DNA of 64,000 nucleotides from Anabaena azotica FACHB-119 (lineage in GTDB: Bacteria > Cyanobacteriota > Cyanobacteriia > Cyanobacteriales > Nostocaceae), in NCBI RefSeq assembly GCF_014697625.1, contig NZ_JACJSG010000036.1, positions 1-64,000 of the forward strand, given 5' to 3'. Below are positions 41,009 through 50,751 of this stretch, one piece after another (positions within the stretch are counted from its first letter, which is position 1; every line of letters starts with the position of its first letter). The notes under the pieces are model-generated. The model saw nothing but the letters and a program-made list of their open reading frames with translations. It made no database searches and had not been told where the DNA came from. The position numbers were made by a program, and so were the translations under genes.

Positions 41009-41130
41009 AGGACTTACGCAACTGGCATATTTTTTCTGTAGGGTGTGTGACTGGCGATAATATTTGAACATGGTAATGAGACTTGTAGCGTCACGCACCA
41101 ACCACCAATTGTGACACTTGCGTAAGTCCT
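41009..41130. repeat. 122-bp miniature inverted-repeat element (family A-prime), copy 2
   Basis: The ends AGGACTTACGCAACTGGC and GACACTTGCGTAAGTCCT are inverted. The sequence is the reverse complement of the element at 26608-26729 with only scattered differences. Confidence 0.88.
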
Positions 41131-41156
41131 GTGATATACAGACTCAGCACTTTGCC

Positions 41157-44120
41157 CTACCTCTTGGCTGTTTGTGGGAATTTGGTACGTAATTCTGCCC
41201 ATGTTACGCCTGCAAGACTAGGAAGGACTATATCAGCTGCACCAACACGTTCAACGGGGCCGAGTCCTATTGCCCACATCCCGCCTGCTTTTGCAGCTTC
41301 AACACCTGCTTTTGCATCTTCTACAACTACACATTGTTGTGGTTGTAAGCCTAACTGATGGGCAGCATAGAGAAACAAATCGGGTGCTGGCTTGGGTTTT
41401 TGGACACTGTATCCATCAACAATTGCATCTACTTTATCAGCAATTCCCAGCCGTTCAATCACTGTTTTGGCATTTTTGCTACCCGAACCTATAGCAATTT
41501 TAATTCCCGCTTGCCGCAGTTCATTTAAAAGTGCGATCGCCCCCGGTAACAAATCTTGGGATGTAATATGTTGAATCAGTTCTACATAGTAACGATTTTT
41601 CCGTTCCATCATCTCCTCAATTTGTGCCTCTGAATAAGTCCTATCCCCAATAATCAACATCAAGGAAGCACGACGAGACACACCCCGCAAAGCCTCGTTA
41701 GCCTGACGGTTAAAAGGTATACCTTCCTCATCAGCCAGTTTTTGCCAAGCTTGATAATGATATTCTGCTGTATCCGTTAATACCCCATCTAGGTCGAAGA
41801 TAAAGCCGCGAATGTCGGGAGTGGGGGGAGATGGGGGAGTGGGGGGAGAGGGGGGAGATGGGGGAGAAATTATTAACTCCTGCCTCCTATCCCCAGTACC
41901 CAGTCCCCTATCACCAGTCCCCTCCCTAGACAAATCAAACTGATACCAATGCCCGCGCCAATGTAGCTGAAACTTTAGGCTTGTCCAAGTTGGGGGTAAA
42001 TGGGGGTTGGCGATGGGGCCTTGTTCGGTGAGTTGAATACCACCGAAGCCAAAAATTACAGCTTGCCAAATACCGCCAGCACTTGCCCCGTGAATACCGT
42101 CGTTGGCGTTACCTCTTCTATCTTCTAAGTCAACCATCAGCGCCTGTATAAATCTTTCGTAGGCGGTGGTAGATTTCCCTAAATCTGCGGCGAGGATGGC
42201 ATGAATTGCCGGGCCTAGTGATGAACCATAGGTGATATCAGTGCGGGGTGCGTAATAATTCCAGTTGGTGGCTAAGGCTTTTTCGTTGTAAGGAAACTCG
42301 GCTGATGGGCGCATCAGGTATAGTAGCATTAAAACATCTGGTTGCTTGAGGACTTGGTACTGGTTAGCCTCTTCAATACCCAGAATGGTTTGCATGGAAC
42401 GCTGGCGTGGTTCGTAGTCTTGTAAGTTAATATCTTTAAGTTGGAAAAATCCCTCAAATTGTTCGATTAATCCTGTTGAAGAGTCGTAGAAAAGGCAGAT
42501 TTTTTTGATGATATCTTGCCAGCGTCTTTCTAACTCTGAAGTCAGTTCTAACTTATCTTCCAGTTTCCTAGCCTGTTCGGGAAAGTTACGACCTAACCAA
42601 TCATAAACTTTCACCGCCTTTTCTAGATGCCATTGCACCATGCGGTTGGTGAAGCTGTTGTTATGGACAAACTCGTGGTATTCATCCGCACCAATCACGC
42701 CACGGATTTCATAGCGATCGCCTTGCTTGTTATACTCAACTCGACTACTCCAAAAAATAGCCGCATCTAGGAGAATTTCCGCACCATAATCGCGCATCCA
42801 TTCATCGTCCCCTGTAACCTGCCAATATTGCCAGACAGCATAAGCAATATCTGCACTGTTATGAATTTCGCGATCGCGGCACCAAATACGCACATCTTCG
42901 CCATAATAATCATCAGGCAAAGCCCAACGCGGCGTAACTTCATCCCCAGTATCAGCACTTTCCCAAGCATACATCGCCCCCTTAAACCCGTAATGATTGG
43001 CTTTACGTCGCGCCCCGTTGATGGTATGATAGCGGTAGGTGAGTAAGTTCTTGGCTATAGCTGGTTGGGTAAATGTGAAACAAGGCAGAATGAAAATTTC
43101 CGTATCCCAAAAAACATGACCGCGATAGCCAAAGCCGGAAAGGGTTTTCGCGGGGATACTCACCTTATCATCATGGAATGGGGCGGCAATTAGCAGTTGA
43201 AACAGGTTATAGCGGACAGCAAAAGCGGCTGTAGGATCACCTTCTATATGAATGTCGCTTTTTTGCCAAACTTCATCCCAAGCTTGCTTATTAGCTGTGA
43301 GTAAGGTTGTGTAGTCGCTTAATTGTGCAAGTTTTTCCTGAGCGGCGGTGACTGGTTGATTTATCTCCCGTGAAGTAAATACCGTCACCAACTTTTCAAC
43401 GGTGATGGTTTGTTGAGAGGTAGCGACAAAACTGGCGCTGATAGTGGGATAACCAGGGACGATGCTCACTTGTAACGTTGCCTCTGCACCTGATATAGTC
43501 ATTTTAGCCGCCATACCGATTTCAATTTGGCTTCCACGGGTACGACTTTGCAACCAAACACCTTGATTAGTTTTACCTTGATCTAATCCTTCCCAATGAT
43601 TGAAACCTTGATTTTCTGCATAGCCGTTGATACTCGCTTGAATTTCGATTGTGCAATCACTATCATGTGGCGTTAACTGGCAACGCTGCCCTAATATGTG
43701 CTGGTCTGCTAAACTAGCGAAGCGTTCAAAGTGGATATCAATAATCTTACCACTGGGACTGCGCCAACGTAGCGAACGACTCAGCAAACCTTGGCTGACA
43801 TCAAGCCGACGTTCGTATTGTAATACTTCCCCCTCATCCATACGGAAGCGATCGCCATTAATCACAATCATCAACGGCAACCAATCAGGGCAATTAGCCA
43901 ATTCCGTGTAAACTACAGGTACATCATCATACACCCCATGAATAAAAGTAGCTGGTACACCACGAGCATGACCCTCTTCTAAGCTACCCCTTGTACCTAA
44001 ATAGCCGTTACCGATAGTAAAGACAGTACCTCTAGAGTGCAACTGCTCAGGATTAAACTTAGTTTCAGTTAATATCCAATCTTGATAAATAAAATCACGA
44101 GAAGGACATTGTGTATTCAT
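41157..44120 (-). CDS. Fused GH65 disaccharide phosphorylase and beta-phosphoglucomutase
   Basis: This 987-residue bifunctional protein has two parts. Residues 1-735 are a glycoside hydrolase family 65 inverting phosphorylase (trehalose/maltose/kojibiose phosphorylase group): IYQDWILTETKFNPEQ, GRGTVF-type N-domain, GHVFWDTEIFILPCF, and the general acid E480 in VIGADEYHEFVHNN. Such enzymes release beta-glucose-1-phosphate. Residues about 770-985 are beta-phosphoglucomutase (IFDLDGVLTDTAEYHYQAW with D776/D778, LRGVSRRASL, IGSGSKNAKTV, VVEDAKAGVEAAKAGG), which converts that product to glucose-6-phosphate. The linker (735-768) is coded by G/A-rich repeats (TGDRGLGTGDRR, PPSPPSPPTPPSPP). It lies downstream of sucrose synthase in the same orientation. 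The disaccharide substrate is not decided by sequence. Confidence 0.92.
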   Translation of the reverse strand: MNTQCPSRDFIYQDWILTETKFNPEQLHSRGTVFTIGNGYLGTRGSLEEGHARGVPATFIHGVYDDVPVVYTELANCPDWLPLMIVINGDRFRMDEGEVLQYERRLDVSQGLLSRSLRWRSPSGKIIDIHFERFASLADQHILGQRCQLTPHDSDCTIEIQASINGYAENQGFNHWEGLDQGKTNQGVWLQSRTRGSQIEIGMAAKMTISGAEATLQVSIVPGYPTISASFVATSQQTITVEKLVTVFTSREINQPVTAAQEKLAQLSDYTTLLTANKQAWDEVWQKSDIHIEGDPTAAFAVRYNLFQLLIAAPFHDDKVSIPAKTLSGFGYRGHVFWDTEIFILPCFTFTQPAIAKNLLTYRYHTINGARRKANHYGFKGAMYAWESADTGDEVTPRWALPDDYYGEDVRIWCRDREIHNSADIAYAVWQYWQVTGDDEWMRDYGAEILLDAAIFWSSRVEYNKQGDRYEIRGVIGADEYHEFVHNNSFTNRMVQWHLEKAVKVYDWLGRNFPEQARKLEDKLELTSELERRWQDIIKKICLFYDSSTGLIEQFEGFFQLKDINLQDYEPRQRSMQTILGIEEANQYQVLKQPDVLMLLYLMRPSAEFPYNEKALATNWNYYAPRTDITYGSSLGPAIHAILAADLGKSTTAYERFIQALMVDLEDRRGNANDGIHGASAGGIWQAVIFGFGGIQLTEQGPIANPHLPPTWTSLKFQLHWRGHWYQFDLSREGTGDRGLGTGDRRQELIISPPSPPSPPTPPSPPTPDIRGFIFDLDGVLTDTAEYHYQAWQKLADEEGIPFNRQANEALRGVSRRASLMLIIGDRTYSEAQIEEMMERKNRYYVELIQHITSQDLLPGAIALLNELRQAGIKIAIGSGSKNAKTVIERLGIADKVDAIVDGYSVQKPKPAPDLFLYAAHQLGLQPQQCVVVEDAKAGVEAAKAGGMWAIGLGPVERVGAADIVLPSLAGVTWAELRTKFPQTAKR

Positions 44121-44124
44121 AGTG

Positions 44125-44245
44125 GTTGACAGGTGACAGGTGACAGGGGACAGGGGACAGTTATCAGTTATCAGTTATCAGTTATCAGTTATCAGTTATC
44201 AGTTATCAGTTATCAGTTATCAGTTGACCAATGACTAATGACTAA
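44125..44245. repeat. Large STRR array (AGGTGAC, then nine TTATCAG)
   Basis: AGGTGAC and AGGGGAC units are followed by nine exact TTATCAG heptamers (44161-44223), then TGACTAA units. The stop codon of sucrose synthase lies in the TGACTAA part. The array fills the whole spacer between sucrose synthase and the GH65 fusion. Confidence 0.93.
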
Positions 44246-46653
44246 TGCCCCATATGCTTTGCTAAAATTTGCTCGGCTCTGGGTTTATAAATTAGGTGAA
44301 ATAGACTTTCCATATATCTCACTCTAGCTTCAGTTTTTTCAGGGGACACAAAATTCCAGAAGCTGTAGATTTTTGTTAGTGCTAGTAATTGACTAGTGTG
44401 TAACTGCCAATTATATTTTTGATGAATGCGTTGACTCATCCATTGAGATACTTCTTCCCAATGTTCTGGGTGAGTATCGCACTGTTGGAAAAATGCCAAA
44501 ATTTTCTTAGCTGTACCTTCTAAGTCTGTGGGATTAATTTGAAATCCATCATCTCGATCCTCTAGAATTTCACAAGAACCACCAAACTTAGTGGTGAAAG
44601 TAGGTAAGCCGGAAATCATCGCTTCTAAGATGCTACGCCCAAAGGCTTCAAAAAGGGCAAAATGGACATAAATTCCCCGATAGTCAGCAACTAAACGATA
44701 AGCTTCACCTACTTCCTTGTTAGTCAGTCGTAGCCCCAGCCAGCGAATATGTCCATGCAGATGATAATGATTAATAATGTCGTAAAGCTTTTGAATTTCC
44801 CTGGCTTCTTCTGGGTTAGTTTTCTCATCTAAATTTAACTTACTAGTAAGCAGAATTAAATTGCAGCGTTCCTGTAATTCCTGACTTTTGCCAAAGCATT
44901 CAGCCAAGCCAGTGAGATTTTTAATTGAGGTGATAGGCGTAACAGCAAAGATAGGTGGTTTATGTGGCTGGTCTAAATGACCGAAAATGTGTGAGTCTTG
45001 ACGGTGAAATAGTAAATCTTGGACGTTGTTAGTTAGATGAGAGTTTCTGTCTGCTTGGCTATAGGGAAAGAAAACTTGCTCATTTACCCCTGGCGGAACC
45101 ATGTTAAATTTAGGATTAAACAAGTCAATCCCATCGACTACATGATATAAATGAGGCATGGTGAAAAACTTGTAAGACTCATACTGTCCTACGCTGTCGG
45201 GTGTGCCGAAAATTTCTTGATAGGTTGAGGTGATAATAAAATCAGCCGCATTCATAGTAATTAAATCGGCGGTGAATTGAACAGAAAAATGGTAATGTTC
45301 TTCAAAGTTTTGCCAATATAAATTACTAAATAAATGTTTCGGTTTTTCTAAAGAATGGGCGATGTTGCAGTGAGTAACTTTTAAACGACGGGCAAGCAGA
45401 AAAGCCACTAAATTACCATCGCTATAGTTACCGATAATTAAATTTGGTTTACCTTGAAATTGGGCTAATATTTGTTTTTCTGCATCTAATGCAAAGGTTT
45501 CTAAATAAGGCCAGATTTCCAATTTGGATATCCAATTGTCTGTAATTTCGGGATTAAATTGTCCAAAAGGTACTCGTAAAATCCAAGCATTATCTGTATC
45601 TTGTAATTTTTCTAAGCGTAGGTTACAATAAGTTCCTTCGCAATTGGGGATGAGGCGGGTAAGAATAATTATGTGGGGTTGAATACCCAAAACTTCCAAT
45701 CCCGCCAGTTTAATCTCTTGCTGTAGTTTATTTTCTAAACTCCGCGCTTGTTCTATCACGTAGATGACCTGACCCAAGGTTTCATCCCGTCCAATGACAT
45801 CTTCTTGCGCTACCCAACCGTGAATAGAGACAAGGACGACACGGAAGACAGCCGGAACACGGGCAACAAATGCTTCTAAAATGGCAGGTTGGGGGCTATC
45901 TATCAGTCTATCTAACAGGTTGAGAGTTTCCAGAATACGCCCGGCTGTATTACCCCACCCTGGTTCAAAGCCGAGTTTTTGCAGGTCAATATAAAACTTT
46001 TCGTAGGGTTCTTCCGGGTGTAACCCAGACAAGAATTTAATTGCTTGATGAATTTGTTTAGCTAAGTCGATACCTGAAGGAATAGCATCCCCAATCATCA
46101 AGTTAATACCATCATAATTTAATCCACGTAATGCTAGATACAGTAACTCGACCCAATAATGGGGGTCAGCCTGCATCTGACTACACAGATAACGGTTGAG
46201 GAAGGCTAAACCTTGACCGACGTTTCTAGAGTCGCTAATACTGGGGGAAGCTTCGTAAAATGAACTGAGGTCAATTTCGAGAATATTGGGTTCGGAGGCG
46301 TTAACTAGGCGATCGCTCACATCTAGTAAAGCCTGGGGTGGCATAAAATCAAACTGGGTAAAGTCTGATGTTAGCCGCCATACCTCTTGGTGGGCAATTT
46401 TCGGACGCACTACAAACCATATACTATCCTCTGCCAAAATGATTTCGTGGGTGTATTGAATTAGTTTGCCCACCGAGGAAGAGTGATAAAAATATGTAGG
46501 CTTTTGGGCTTGGTGACAGTATTGAGAAAAAGCTTGTAGGATCTCATTTCTCAGGAAGTAACGCTTACCTGAACCATCTAATGCAAATATCAACTTTTGT
46601 AAAGCCGCTTTTTCCTCACTGTTAGCCAAAATAGGGTGAAATAGTTCGTGCAT
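44242..46653 (-). CDS. sus: Sucrose synthase
   Basis: This is an 803-residue GT4-type sucrose synthase from the ATG at 46653 (AGGAAAG upstream); a GTG two codons earlier is possible. It reversibly cleaves sucrose with UDP/ADP to NDP-glucose and fructose. Plant-like features include the N-terminal regulatory region, the glucosyltransferase part (TPITSIKNLTGLAECFGKS) and the E-x7-E motif in FEAFGRSILEAMISGLPTF, and the C-terminal MESLFHLIYKPRAEQILAK. In heterocystous cyanobacteria the enzyme feeds carbon into glycogen and nitrogen-fixing cells. The GH65/beta-PGM fusion gene follows 121 bp downstream, suggesting joint disaccharide turnover. Confidence 0.95.
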   Translation of the reverse strand: MHELFHPILANSEEKAALQKLIFALDGSGKRYFLRNEILQAFSQYCHQAQKPTYFYHSSSVGKLIQYTHEIILAEDSIWFVVRPKIAHQEVWRLTSDFTQFDFMPPQALLDVSDRLVNASEPNILEIDLSSFYEASPSISDSRNVGQGLAFLNRYLCSQMQADPHYWVELLYLALRGLNYDGINLMIGDAIPSGIDLAKQIHQAIKFLSGLHPEEPYEKFYIDLQKLGFEPGWGNTAGRILETLNLLDRLIDSPQPAILEAFVARVPAVFRVVLVSIHGWVAQEDVIGRDETLGQVIYVIEQARSLENKLQQEIKLAGLEVLGIQPHIIILTRLIPNCEGTYCNLRLEKLQDTDNAWILRVPFGQFNPEITDNWISKLEIWPYLETFALDAEKQILAQFQGKPNLIIGNYSDGNLVAFLLARRLKVTHCNIAHSLEKPKHLFSNLYWQNFEEHYHFSVQFTADLITMNAADFIITSTYQEIFGTPDSVGQYESYKFFTMPHLYHVVDGIDLFNPKFNMVPPGVNEQVFFPYSQADRNSHLTNNVQDLLFHRQDSHIFGHLDQPHKPPIFAVTPITSIKNLTGLAECFGKSQELQERCNLILLTSKLNLDEKTNPEEAREIQKLYDIINHYHLHGHIRWLGLRLTNKEVGEAYRLVADYRGIYVHFALFEAFGRSILEAMISGLPTFTTKFGGSCEILEDRDDGFQINPTDLEGTAKKILAFFQQCDTHPEHWEEVSQWMSQRIHQKYNWQLHTSQLLALTKIYSFWNFVSPEKTEARVRYMESLFHLIYKPRAEQILAKHMGH

Positions 46654-46717
46654 GACCACTTTCCTAACTCTAGCTGGGTCACGACCTCATTTTCTCTCTT
46701 CAACAACTGTATAGTAG

Positions 46718-47039
46718 GGAATAGGTAACAGGTTACAGGGGACAGGTTACAGGCTTAAAAGCTGCTGTCTATAAAGATTTGACGATTTATCAATTCCTAA
46801 CCTATGTGACTACTGCTGTAATTCTCAATCATCAATGTAGAGGTACATTACCCTTGTTGACCCTTGTATGGTAGATAGCCGTTAACGCTTCTGCCTTCTA
46901 GCTAGAGGATGAGAGTTAGTTGACAGTTGACAGTTATCAGTTATCAGTTATCAGTTGTCAGTTATCATTAGTTTCTTTCCCCTTTCCCCCTTTCCCCTTT
47001 CCCCCTTCCCCTTTCCCCCTTTCCCTTTCCCCCTTCCCC
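46718..47039. repeat. Repeat-rich intergenic region: STRR arrays and polypyrimidine tract
   Basis: AGGTTAC/AGGGGAC units lie at 46722-46754, GTTGACA then GTTATCA units at 46918-46966, and CCCCTTT/CCCCCTT units at 46977-47039. No gene is present in the 675 bp upstream of the sucrose synthase start. Confidence 0.85.
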
Positions 47040-47334
47040 AATCACTCACATCTTAAATATTTAGATAAAATTATTGTCAATTAAGGCATAATCGAGCAGT
47101 TTTTGTTATGCTGGACTAGACAATTTAAAATTTTTGAGCGCTAATTATAACGCAATACTAGTTAATTTGACAAGCTAAAATTTCGATACAATTAGTCTTG
47201 TTATCTACCCAAAGATTAATTAGGCGATCGCACTCAAAAATTGATATTTTTTTTAATGTAGAGGGTCAACGAGCTGTGCAACCAATTGTTTAGCTACGTT
47301 GGATCACAATATTGCTCACATTCCAATTTTATTT

Positions 47335-47787
47335 ATGACTCATCATCTACCCGACACCAAAATCCCAGCACCCTGTATTGTTAACGCGGGTATCATTGTT
47401 AACAAGATAGACATGAAGCGCTTATTAGCTGACTTAGGTCGAGTCCGCTACATCTACACCCAAGAAGGTAAGTTACTGAGTGAGGGTGAAGGGGATGTGA
47501 TGGAAGTATTTGTTAACCCAAAAAGGTCTACCTTAGTGGCTAACAGTTCACTTTATCTCAATGTTGCCAGCTTTGATTATCTGGAATTGAAACAGTCACC
47601 CCAAAAAGAAACTTTTTTTGATTTAATGCAGGAAGGTACTTGTTTGCGGTTGATTCCTTTATCTACACCCATACAAGAACGTCGAGAGCGCAATTGGAAT
47701 GTAAGCGCGATCGAGGCGATGATGGAAGAAGTCTTGGCGGCTAGATGGGACGCAGAAATTGATGATGACTGTGGCGATGCTTTTTAA
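47335..47787 (+). CDS. Conserved cyanobacterial protein of unknown function
   Basis: This 150-residue protein starts at the ATG at 47335 (MTHHLPDTKIPAPC); the longer frame uses TTG. It is soluble and mixed alpha/beta, with PAPCIVNAGIIVNKIDMKRL, GEGDVMEVFVNPKRSTLV and an acidic C-terminus (RWDAEIDDDCGDAF). I do not recognise a domain with known function. The pattern of conserved blocks suggests a cyanobacteria-restricted housekeeping protein. Confidence 0.75.
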   Translation: MTHHLPDTKIPAPCIVNAGIIVNKIDMKRLLADLGRVRYIYTQEGKLLSEGEGDVMEVFVNPKRSTLVANSSLYLNVASFDYLELKQSPQKETFFDLMQEGTCLRLIPLSTPIQERRERNWNVSAIEAMMEEVLAARWDAEIDDDCGDAF

Positions 47788-48007
47788 TCACCGACCACTT
47801 TATACAGATTTAAATTTTGGATGAAAATTGTTTTCTGTGTCTGGGTTGTATTAATTAATCCATCTGTTGCACTTATTTGGGTAATTGGTCTTACTTGTAA
47901 TTAATAAAACCAACAAGTAGAGAGCCGATATATGGTATATCTACAGGGCTAGTATTTAAGGAAATCAACCGCTTTCATGTTTGACTGTGGTTTTTTTTGA
48001 TGTTTAA

Positions 48008-48430
48008 TTATCTCAGTCTGAGTGTATAATCGTAGTTATCTGGGGAAACTACCTGATAAAAACTCTTGGGAATCATATTTGTACCACATTCTCCATCAGC
48101 ATTCTCAATTCGGAAAGGTTTTTGCTGAACACAAAATATACTCGTTTTTCTCCCTTCTAATTCCCAAGGCTGCCAATCTTGATCAGAGGCATAGATGTAG
48201 GCAGGAACCTTTCTCATATCACCTATAAGAATTGTTTCACACTGACCAGGATTGATGTGAGTCCAGCCACTAGTTATCCAATCACCTCCAGAATACCAAG
48301 CTTTAGCAACAAAAGCCTTATCAGTTGAGCGACTACAAACAATTAAATCGGCTTTAGCTTCAGGTGCAACGCTGATCACCATTGGTAAAGATAATAAGCC
48401 AGAAATTAACAGGGAATTGACTACTTTCAT
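48008..48430 (-). CDS. Exported DUF1036 protein
   Basis: This 140-residue protein has a signal peptide (LLISGLLSLPMVISVAPEAKA, cleavage before D). The mature part matches the DUF1036 pattern: VCSRSTDKAFVAKAWYSGGDWITSGWTHINPGQC, IYASDQDWQPW, FCVQQKPFRIENADGEC. Several Cys may form disulfides. Function of the family is unknown. Confidence 0.88.
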   Translation of the reverse strand: MKVVNSLLISGLLSLPMVISVAPEAKADLIVCSRSTDKAFVAKAWYSGGDWITSGWTHINPGQCETILIGDMRKVPAYIYASDQDWQPWELEGRKTSIFCVQQKPFRIENADGECGTNMIPKSFYQVVSPDNYDYTLRLR

Positions 48431-48730
48431 TGTTGGTTGTGAAATACTCTTTGGTTTTGATAAGCGCTAGAATGCAATTAATTACCCAAGATTTGAGATA
48501 CAAATATTGAGCAGTATAAATCCTCCCTGCTGGACGCTACAGAAGTTGCAGACAACATCTGTATTCCTTAATCAGTTAATAACTGACCCTGGGAGTTAGG
48601 TAATTAATTGTGATCTATTTAGTTGATTCATAGTTATATCCACGGCAAAATTTCTGGATTACGCAAACTTTAAAAAACTTAATGATTTAGCGATCGCGAT
48701 CGCATTTGCTAAACCAATACATTTAGATAC

Positions 48731-48881
48731 AGGACTTACGCACCAAGGTTATCTGTTGAGACAGGGTGTAGGGGGGTAAGGGTGTAAGGGTGTAAGGGTT
48801 TTAAAGATTTACACCCCTATACCCCTATACCCCTATACCCTTGCCCAAACCCTTGATTTTTCGTTTTTATGCGTAAGTCCT
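48731..48881. repeat. Miniature repeat family B, copy 1
   Basis: The ends AGGACTTACGCACCAAGG and TTTATGCGTAAGTCCT are inverted. The interior has GGGTGTAAG and ACACCCCTAT repeats facing each other. A second copy at 51792-52090 is interrupted by a family C element. Confidence 0.85.
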
Positions 48882-48891
48882 AAGATAAAAA

Positions 48892-49068
48892 TAATTAACC
48901 GCCGATACACGCCGATAAAGGCCGATAAGCACAGTAGTAGGGTGCGTCAGATGTGAAAAATCCTTGAATATGTACGAAATTATTGGGGCTGACGCACCCT
49001 ACAGTTAGTTTGGTTATGACAGTTGCGTAAGTCCTAAAGTAATTAACCGCCGATACACGCCGATAAGT
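48892..49068. repeat. Family A copy flanked by CGCCGATA repeats
   Basis: AACCGCCGATACACGCCGATAAAGGCCGATAAG (48895-48929) and a second CGCCGATACACGCCGATAAG (about 49048-49068) bracket a family A element (48936-49035) whose left end is missing. The duplication of the CGCCGATA block around the element may reflect insertion into that repeat. Confidence 0.7.
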
Positions 49069-49105
49069 CAAGATGTTTTCTCAGATACTTAAAGCCTTAT
49101 CGCCC

Positions 49106-49132
49106 AGTCCCCAATCCCCAGTCCCCAGTCCC
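49106..49132. repeat. STRR (CCCCAGT)
   Basis: CCCAGTCCCCAATCCCCAGTCCCCAGTCCCC heptamers lie about 40 bp before the tgt start. Confidence 0.75.
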
Positions 49133-49172
49133 CTATATAATTAATCTTGCTTCATCACCTATTACTTTTACC

Positions 49173-50300
49173 TTGAGTTCTATATTTTCTTTTCAATCTC
49201 TAGCTCGGTGTAGTCAAACAAAAGCTAGAGTCGGTGTATTTTCCACTCCCCACGGTATTGTGGAAACTCCCCGGTTTATGCCGGTGGGGACGCTGGCGAA
49301 TGTGAAAACTGTTACCCCAGCCCAGCTTCAGGACACTGGGGCGCAGATGATTTTATCTAATACTTATCATCTCCACCTGCAACCAGGGGAAGCCATTGTC
49401 GCTGGTGGTGGGGGTTTGCATAAATTTATGGGCTGGAATGGGCCGATACTTACCGACTCTGGTGGGTTTCAGGTTTTCAGCTTAAGCGAGATGCGGAAAA
49501 TTAGCGAAGAAGGTGTAACTTTCCGTTCTCCCCACGATGGACAAATTATTAAGTTAACACCGGAACGCTCGATAGAGATTCAAAATACTTTAGGGGCTGA
49601 TGTCATCATGGCTTTTGATGAATGTCCCCCCTACCCAGCTACTCGCCAAGAAGTAGAAGCGGCGACGGAACGAACTTACCGTTGGTTGGAACGTTGCATT
49701 AGCGCCCATCAGCGTCAGGATCAGGCTTTGTTTGGCATTGTCCAAGGGGGGGTATATTTGGATTTACGGGCGAAGGCTGCTAATGCTTTGACGCAGTTTG
49801 ATTTACCTGGATATGCTATCGGTGGTGTGAGTGTAGGGGAACCGCCGGAGTTGATGGCGCAAATTGTCCAAGCCACAGCCCCATTGTTACCACCAGACAA
49901 ACCCCGTTATTTGATGGGTGTGGGAACTTATCGGGAAATGGTAATTGCGATCGCCTCTGGTATAGACTTATTTGATTGCGTTATTCCCACCCGTTGGGCG
50001 AGACATGGGACAGCAATGGTCAAAGGTGAACGTTGGAACTTAAAAAATGCTAAGTTTCGTGAAGATTTTACGCCAATGGATGAAACTTGCCCTTGTTATG
50101 CTTGCCAAAATTTTACTCGTGCTTACATCTCTCATTTAGTGCGATCGCAAGAAATTTTAGCTTACACATTATTGAGCATTCATAATATTACCGAACTCAT
50201 CCGTTTTACCCAAAAAATTCGTGAAGCAATATTAAGCGATCGCTTCCTTGAAGAATTTGGTCACTGGTTAAACGCACCAGAGATAGGGACTGGGGACTAG
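49173..50300 (+). CDS. tgt: tRNA-guanine transglycosylase (queuosine)
   Basis: This 375-residue enzyme exchanges guanine-34 for a queuosine precursor in tRNAs with GUN anticodons. Catalytic and substrate motifs are LILSNTYHLHLQPGE-like, LTDSGGFQVFSL, DECPPYPATRQEV, GIVQGGVYLDLR, YAIGGVSVGEP, the nucleophile region GIDLFDCVIPTRWARHGTA and a zinc site in CPCYACQNFTRAYISHL. The start is a TTG (MSSIFSFQSL), supported by family-like N-terminal sequence. The last residues (EIGTGD) are coded by GGGGACT-type heptamers. psbK follows on the same strand. Confidence 0.95.
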   Translation: MSSIFSFQSLARCSQTKARVGVFSTPHGIVETPRFMPVGTLANVKTVTPAQLQDTGAQMILSNTYHLHLQPGEAIVAGGGGLHKFMGWNGPILTDSGGFQVFSLSEMRKISEEGVTFRSPHDGQIIKLTPERSIEIQNTLGADVIMAFDECPPYPATRQEVEAATERTYRWLERCISAHQRQDQALFGIVQGGVYLDLRAKAANALTQFDLPGYAIGGVSVGEPPELMAQIVQATAPLLPPDKPRYLMGVGTYREMVIAIASGIDLFDCVIPTRWARHGTAMVKGERWNLKNAKFREDFTPMDETCPCYACQNFTRAYISHLVRSQEILAYTLLSIHNITELIRFTQKIREAILSDRFLEEFGHWLNAPEIGTGD

Positions 50301-50334
50301 GGACTGGGAAATAATTGTTGAAATATGAAAAATA

Positions 50335-50705
50335 TTAACGTAACGCGAAAGTCCCCACCCTCTCTGCGAGACGCTACGCGAACAACTTTCGTAGGGTGGG
50401 GATGAATAGCGCTTGACAACGATTGCATCTGGAATTCATTTTTCTTGGTAAAAACAAATTCCGGATGTATGACGAAACCCCAGGATTTTCTGATAGAATT
50501 GTTGGGTCTTTGCCACCAATGCCATAAGCGAAAACCAAGCTGTATAGGTAAGTGTAGCAAGAGAAAGATTTGGGTCTTGGGAACCAGGACTCCTGCCCTT
50601 GGAGGGAATGTCAGACCAAAAAAACTACGGAGTTTTTGAGGCTATCCCCGATGAATTGGGAAGCTCAGACTTCAGCCGTAGGCAAGTCTGAGTAGTTCAC
50701 GATAC
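50335..50705 (+). mobile_element. Probable IS200/IS605-type (tnpB) element remnant
   Basis: CGAAAGTCCCCACCCT and AACTTTCGTAGGGTGGGGAT flank a small dispersed repeat (GAGACGCTACGCGAAC). Further on, GGAATGTCAGACC, ATCCCCGATGAATTGGGAAGC and a TCAGACT-TCAGCCGTAGGCA-AGTCTGA hairpin end in GTAGTTCAC (about 50690-50700). This resembles the 3' guide-RNA-scaffold end of cyanobacterial tnpB elements. No tnpB reading frame survives. The assignment is by resemblance only. Confidence 0.4.
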
Positions 50706-50751
50706 TTCTCAATTATTAAACGCTGTGTTGGATTAGTGGATTTAAATAAAT

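Noticed and set aside
44125..44245. Regularly spaced repeats that might be taken for a CRISPR array
   Set aside because: The units are contiguous heptamers without spacers, and no cas genes are present in the window.
50445..50639. 64-residue frame with Cys pairs (CHQCHKRKPSCIGKC) between tgt and psbK
   Set aside because: It resembles a zinc-binding peptide but lies within the probable IS remnant, lacks a ribosome-binding site and matches no TnpB C-terminus.
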